From NCBI GenBank assembly GCA_964503715.1, contig CAZDAD010000019.1, forward strand, positions 1-6,509: a stretch of 6,509 nt of DNA, given 5' to 3'. The stretch's first letter is position 1; every line of letters starts with the position of its first letter. A program made the position numbers and the translations under genes. Positions 5,309-6,509 of the stretch are shown here, in pieces. The stretch is from JARIHD01 sp964503715 (lineage in GTDB: Bacteria > Patescibacteriota > Saccharimonadia > Saccharimonadales > UBA4665). The notes under the pieces were generated by a model that was not told the origin of the DNA, made no database searches, and was given only the letters and a program-made list of their open reading frames with translations.

Positions 5309-6325
5309 ATGATGCAGATGGTAATCAGCCTAGTTTTAGTCTTTGTAGCCCTAGTCGGTTTGCTACTCATCAGGCTTTACAGTTTTGTACCTCGTTCGGA
5401 GCTAAAGCGTTTAAGCCGCGAAGGCGACGATAGGGCAAGGGCATTATATAGGGTTGCCGCACATGGTGCGACCGCACGTTTGTTGCTCTGGACGGTGACA
5501 GTAATCACAGGCTCAATTGGGCTATCAATGGTTCTGCACAACGCCTCGGTTATGGTTGCCGCAGGTGTTCTGGCTTTGTTCTTTATGTTGGCCTGGGGTA
5601 TCCTGACATCGGCTCATTTGACACACGGAATCATGTGGCTACCTGTTGTGGTTGCGCCTGTTATCAGTCAGCTGGTAACTTTTTTGTATAGGCCACTCAA
5701 TACCATAGCCCGATTTGTTACCAGACATCGTTGGCAGGATGGCCACACAAACTTGTATGACGCTCAAGATATGCACAGGCTCTTTGAAAAGCAAGCATCC
5801 CAACCAGATAACCGTATTCACCAGTATGATTTGGAACTCTTAAAGAGAGCTCTGGTATTTCGTACCTCAACCGCCAAGGATGCCCTTATACCAATGAGTG
5901 AAGTCTACGCTGTTAATGCTGATGACCTAATTGGCCCAATCCTATTAGATCAGCTATACAAAAACGGCCAGTCAGTGTTCCTAGTCTACAAAGATGAACC
6001 ACAAAATTATATTGGAACTCTTAGACTACAGGACATTACGGGCGCTCGTGAAGGGGGTAGGGTCCTAGATTACGTTAGACCAGAAATCAACACAGTAGAG
6101 GATAGTTCGCCGCTCCACCAAGTGCTTGAGACACTACGTACAACTCGTCACCAACTAGCGGTGGTCAAGAATGAGTTTGAGGATGTTATCGGTCTCGTTA
6201 CTTTCGAGACAATTCTTGGCCGATTGTTTGTTCCGCCAGTTGAGGAACCCGTAGAAATTACTGAAGACGAATTAGACAATTCAGAACCAAATACTTCCGA
6301 TAGCACAACAGAGGTGATAGAATAG
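5309..6325 (+). CDS. Diverged CNNM (DUF21)-like membrane protein with CBS-domain pair (HlyC/CorC-related)
   Basis: This 338-aa inner-membrane protein has hydrophobic segments at about 4-22, 57-76, 81-101 and 108-127. The second part of the membrane region (SELKRLSREGDDRARALYRV, 30-49) resembles DUF21 proteins such as HlyC/CorC. Two cytosolic CBS repeats follow. The first is about 175-245 (YDLELLKRALVFRTSTAKDA, then SVFLVYKDEPQNYIGTLRLQDI). The second is about 252-308 (VLDYVRPEINTVEDSSPLHQ, then RHQLAVVKNEFEDVIGLVTF). CBS pairs commonly bind adenine nucleotides. The protein ends in an acidic, disordered-looking tail (310-338) where many relatives have a CorC_HlyC transporter-associated domain. 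The usual DUF21 signatures (FFSxxE, GNxLVN, GEIxPK) are not visible, so magnesium or cobalt efflux cannot be assumed. The start could be Met1, Met2 or Met4, which are close together; no ribosome binding site decides between them. Confidence 0.85.
   Translation: MMQMVISLVLVFVALVGLLLIRLYSFVPRSELKRLSREGDDRARALYRVAAHGATARLLLWTVTVITGSIGLSMVLHNASVMVAAGVLALFFMLAWGILTSAHLTHGIMWLPVVVAPVISQLVTFLYRPLNTIARFVTRHRWQDGHTNLYDAQDMHRLFEKQASQPDNRIHQYDLELLKRALVFRTSTAKDALIPMSEVYAVNADDLIGPILLDQLYKNGQSVFLVYKDEPQNYIGTLRLQDITGAREGGRVLDYVRPEINTVEDSSPLHQVLETLRTTRHQLAVVKNEFEDVIGLVTFETILGRLFVPPVEEPVEITEDELDNSEPNTSDSTTEVIE
6315..6323 (+). promoter_or_regulatory. Candidate extended -10 promoter for the leader and downstream synthetase-like gene
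   Basis: TGA-TAGAAT has the extended TG and five of six -10 bases. It lies in the last codons of the CBS protein gene. TTCCGA (6295-6300) at 17 bp is a weak -35. The predicted start near 6330 is a few bases before the structured segment, so the two together would make a leader of about 133 nt. The motif is seen; its use is inferred. Confidence 0.4.
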
Positions 6326-6336
6326 TTTCAAATGCA

Positions 6337-6432
6337 AGTAAAGTTTCTGCAAAATATGAATCCACGGGTCGGCAACTAGTTGCCCTTGTTTCGGCATAGT
6401 TGTGAATACGACCCCTCAACAGAAACTTTTCT
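6337..6432 (+). other. Structured RNA segment (long nested hairpin) upstream of the synthetase-like gene
   Basis: The 137-nt gap between genes contains nested complementary arms. The outer arms are AAAGTTTCTG (6340-6349) and CAGAAACTTT (6420-6429), extendable by two pairs past a U-U mismatch. Inside them, GGGTCG (6366-6371) pairs with CGACCC (6409-6414). GCAACTA (6372-6378) pairs with TAGTTGT (6397-6403, one G-U pair). TGCC (6381-6384) pairs with GGCA (6393-6396) around an 8-nt loop. This gives about 17 inner and 10 outer pairs. GGCAACTAGTTGCC (6371-6384) is also a perfect palindrome, offering an alternative fold. No T-box sequence or terminator-grade U-tract is visible. It may be a regulatory leader of the downstream gene, or part of the end of the upstream transcript. 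Confidence 0.6.
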
Positions 6433-6462
6433 AAGATACTAAATCGAATTGGAAGGAAAAAT

Positions 6463-6509
6463 ATGACAAGGACACTTAGCCGAGATGTTAAGGGGCAAGT
6501 TGGTAGCCG
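6463..6509 (+). CDS. 5' end of a gene, probably a class II aspartyl/asparaginyl-tRNA synthetase (truncated by the window)
   Basis: Fifteen codons are visible, MTRTLSRDVKGQVGS, then the first two bases of an Arg-like CGN codon. AAGGA (6453-6457) lies 5 nt before the ATG, so the start is well supported. The pattern M-x-R-T-L, a short charged stretch, then xVG resembles the opening of aspartyl- and asparaginyl-tRNA synthetases, just before their anticodon-binding OB-fold (usually xVGxxVxLxGWV). With so few residues this is a recognition guess: that a gene starts here is likely, the product only moderately so. If correct, the protein would be a cytosolic enzyme charging tRNA-Asp or tRNA-Asn. Confidence 0.55.
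   Translation, partial: MTRTLSRDVKGQVGS

Noticed and set aside
5639..5821. Minus-strand open frame inside the CBS protein gene
   Set aside because: It is antisense to the membrane and linker region of a well-supported gene and has no start signals.
6330..6462. T-box riboswitch or tRNA gene in the leader before the synthetase-like gene
   Set aside because: No T-box consensus, no cloverleaf with D- and T-arm signatures and no clear terminator/antiterminator pair could be seen; only a nested hairpin is supported.
1..6509. CRISPR array, insertion sequence or prophage remnant
   Set aside because: No regularly spaced direct repeats, transposase frames or terminal inverted repeats are visible. 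The genes are evenly packed and similar in style.

Overview
The window looks like chromosomal DNA of a small-genome bacterium. It is densely packed, has moderate GC and uses the standard code (no in-frame UGA needs recoding). The mix of genes is a DsbA-like thioredoxin, a LexA-type winged helix without a protease domain, a reduced CNNM/CBS membrane protein, a polyprenyl-phosphate sugar transferase and GlmS. Together these suggest a Candidate Phyla Radiation member, possibly Saccharibacteria. This is inferred from gene content and style; no rRNA or complete marker gene is present to confirm it.

Layout. Positions 1-3820 hold a three-gene minus-strand operon, read from 3820 downward. It runs: initiating polyprenyl-phosphate sugar-1-phosphate transferase (3820-2378), GT4-type glycosyltransferase (2378-1254, GTG start overlapping the preceding stop by one base), then glmS (1234 to beyond the left edge, with 411 codons visible). 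A 58-bp divergent promoter region (3821-3878) separates it from a plus-strand gene for a 157-aa LexA-like DNA-binding protein with no S24 peptidase domain (3879-4352). Next is a compact, independent plus-strand transcription unit (about 4372-4590). It has a consensus promoter, a structured leader, a 30-codon ORF with a ribosome binding site, and a terminator whose stem contains the ORF's stop codon. Converging on that terminator is a minus-strand gene for a membrane-anchored DsbA-like protein (5254-4589). Divergent from it is a plus-strand gene for a CNNM-like/CBS-pair membrane protein (5309-6325). A 137-nt gap that can fold into a long hairpin lies before the first 15 codons of a gene resembling a class II aspartyl/asparaginyl-tRNA synthetase (6463 to the right edge).

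How the parts fit. The minus-strand operon is a small surface-glycan module. The membrane transferase loads the first sugar phosphate onto a polyprenyl phosphate, the GT4 enzyme would add a further sugar, and GlmS makes glucosamine-6-phosphate for amino-sugar nucleotides. The LexA-like gene shares its promoter region with this operon and is therefore a candidate regulator of both itself and the operon. The DsbA-like protein and the CBS protein serve the cell envelope but show no direct tie to the glycan genes.

The features least explained by known families are the small transcription unit at 4372-4590, the structured segment at 6337-6432, and the LexA-like protein with a replaced C-terminal domain.
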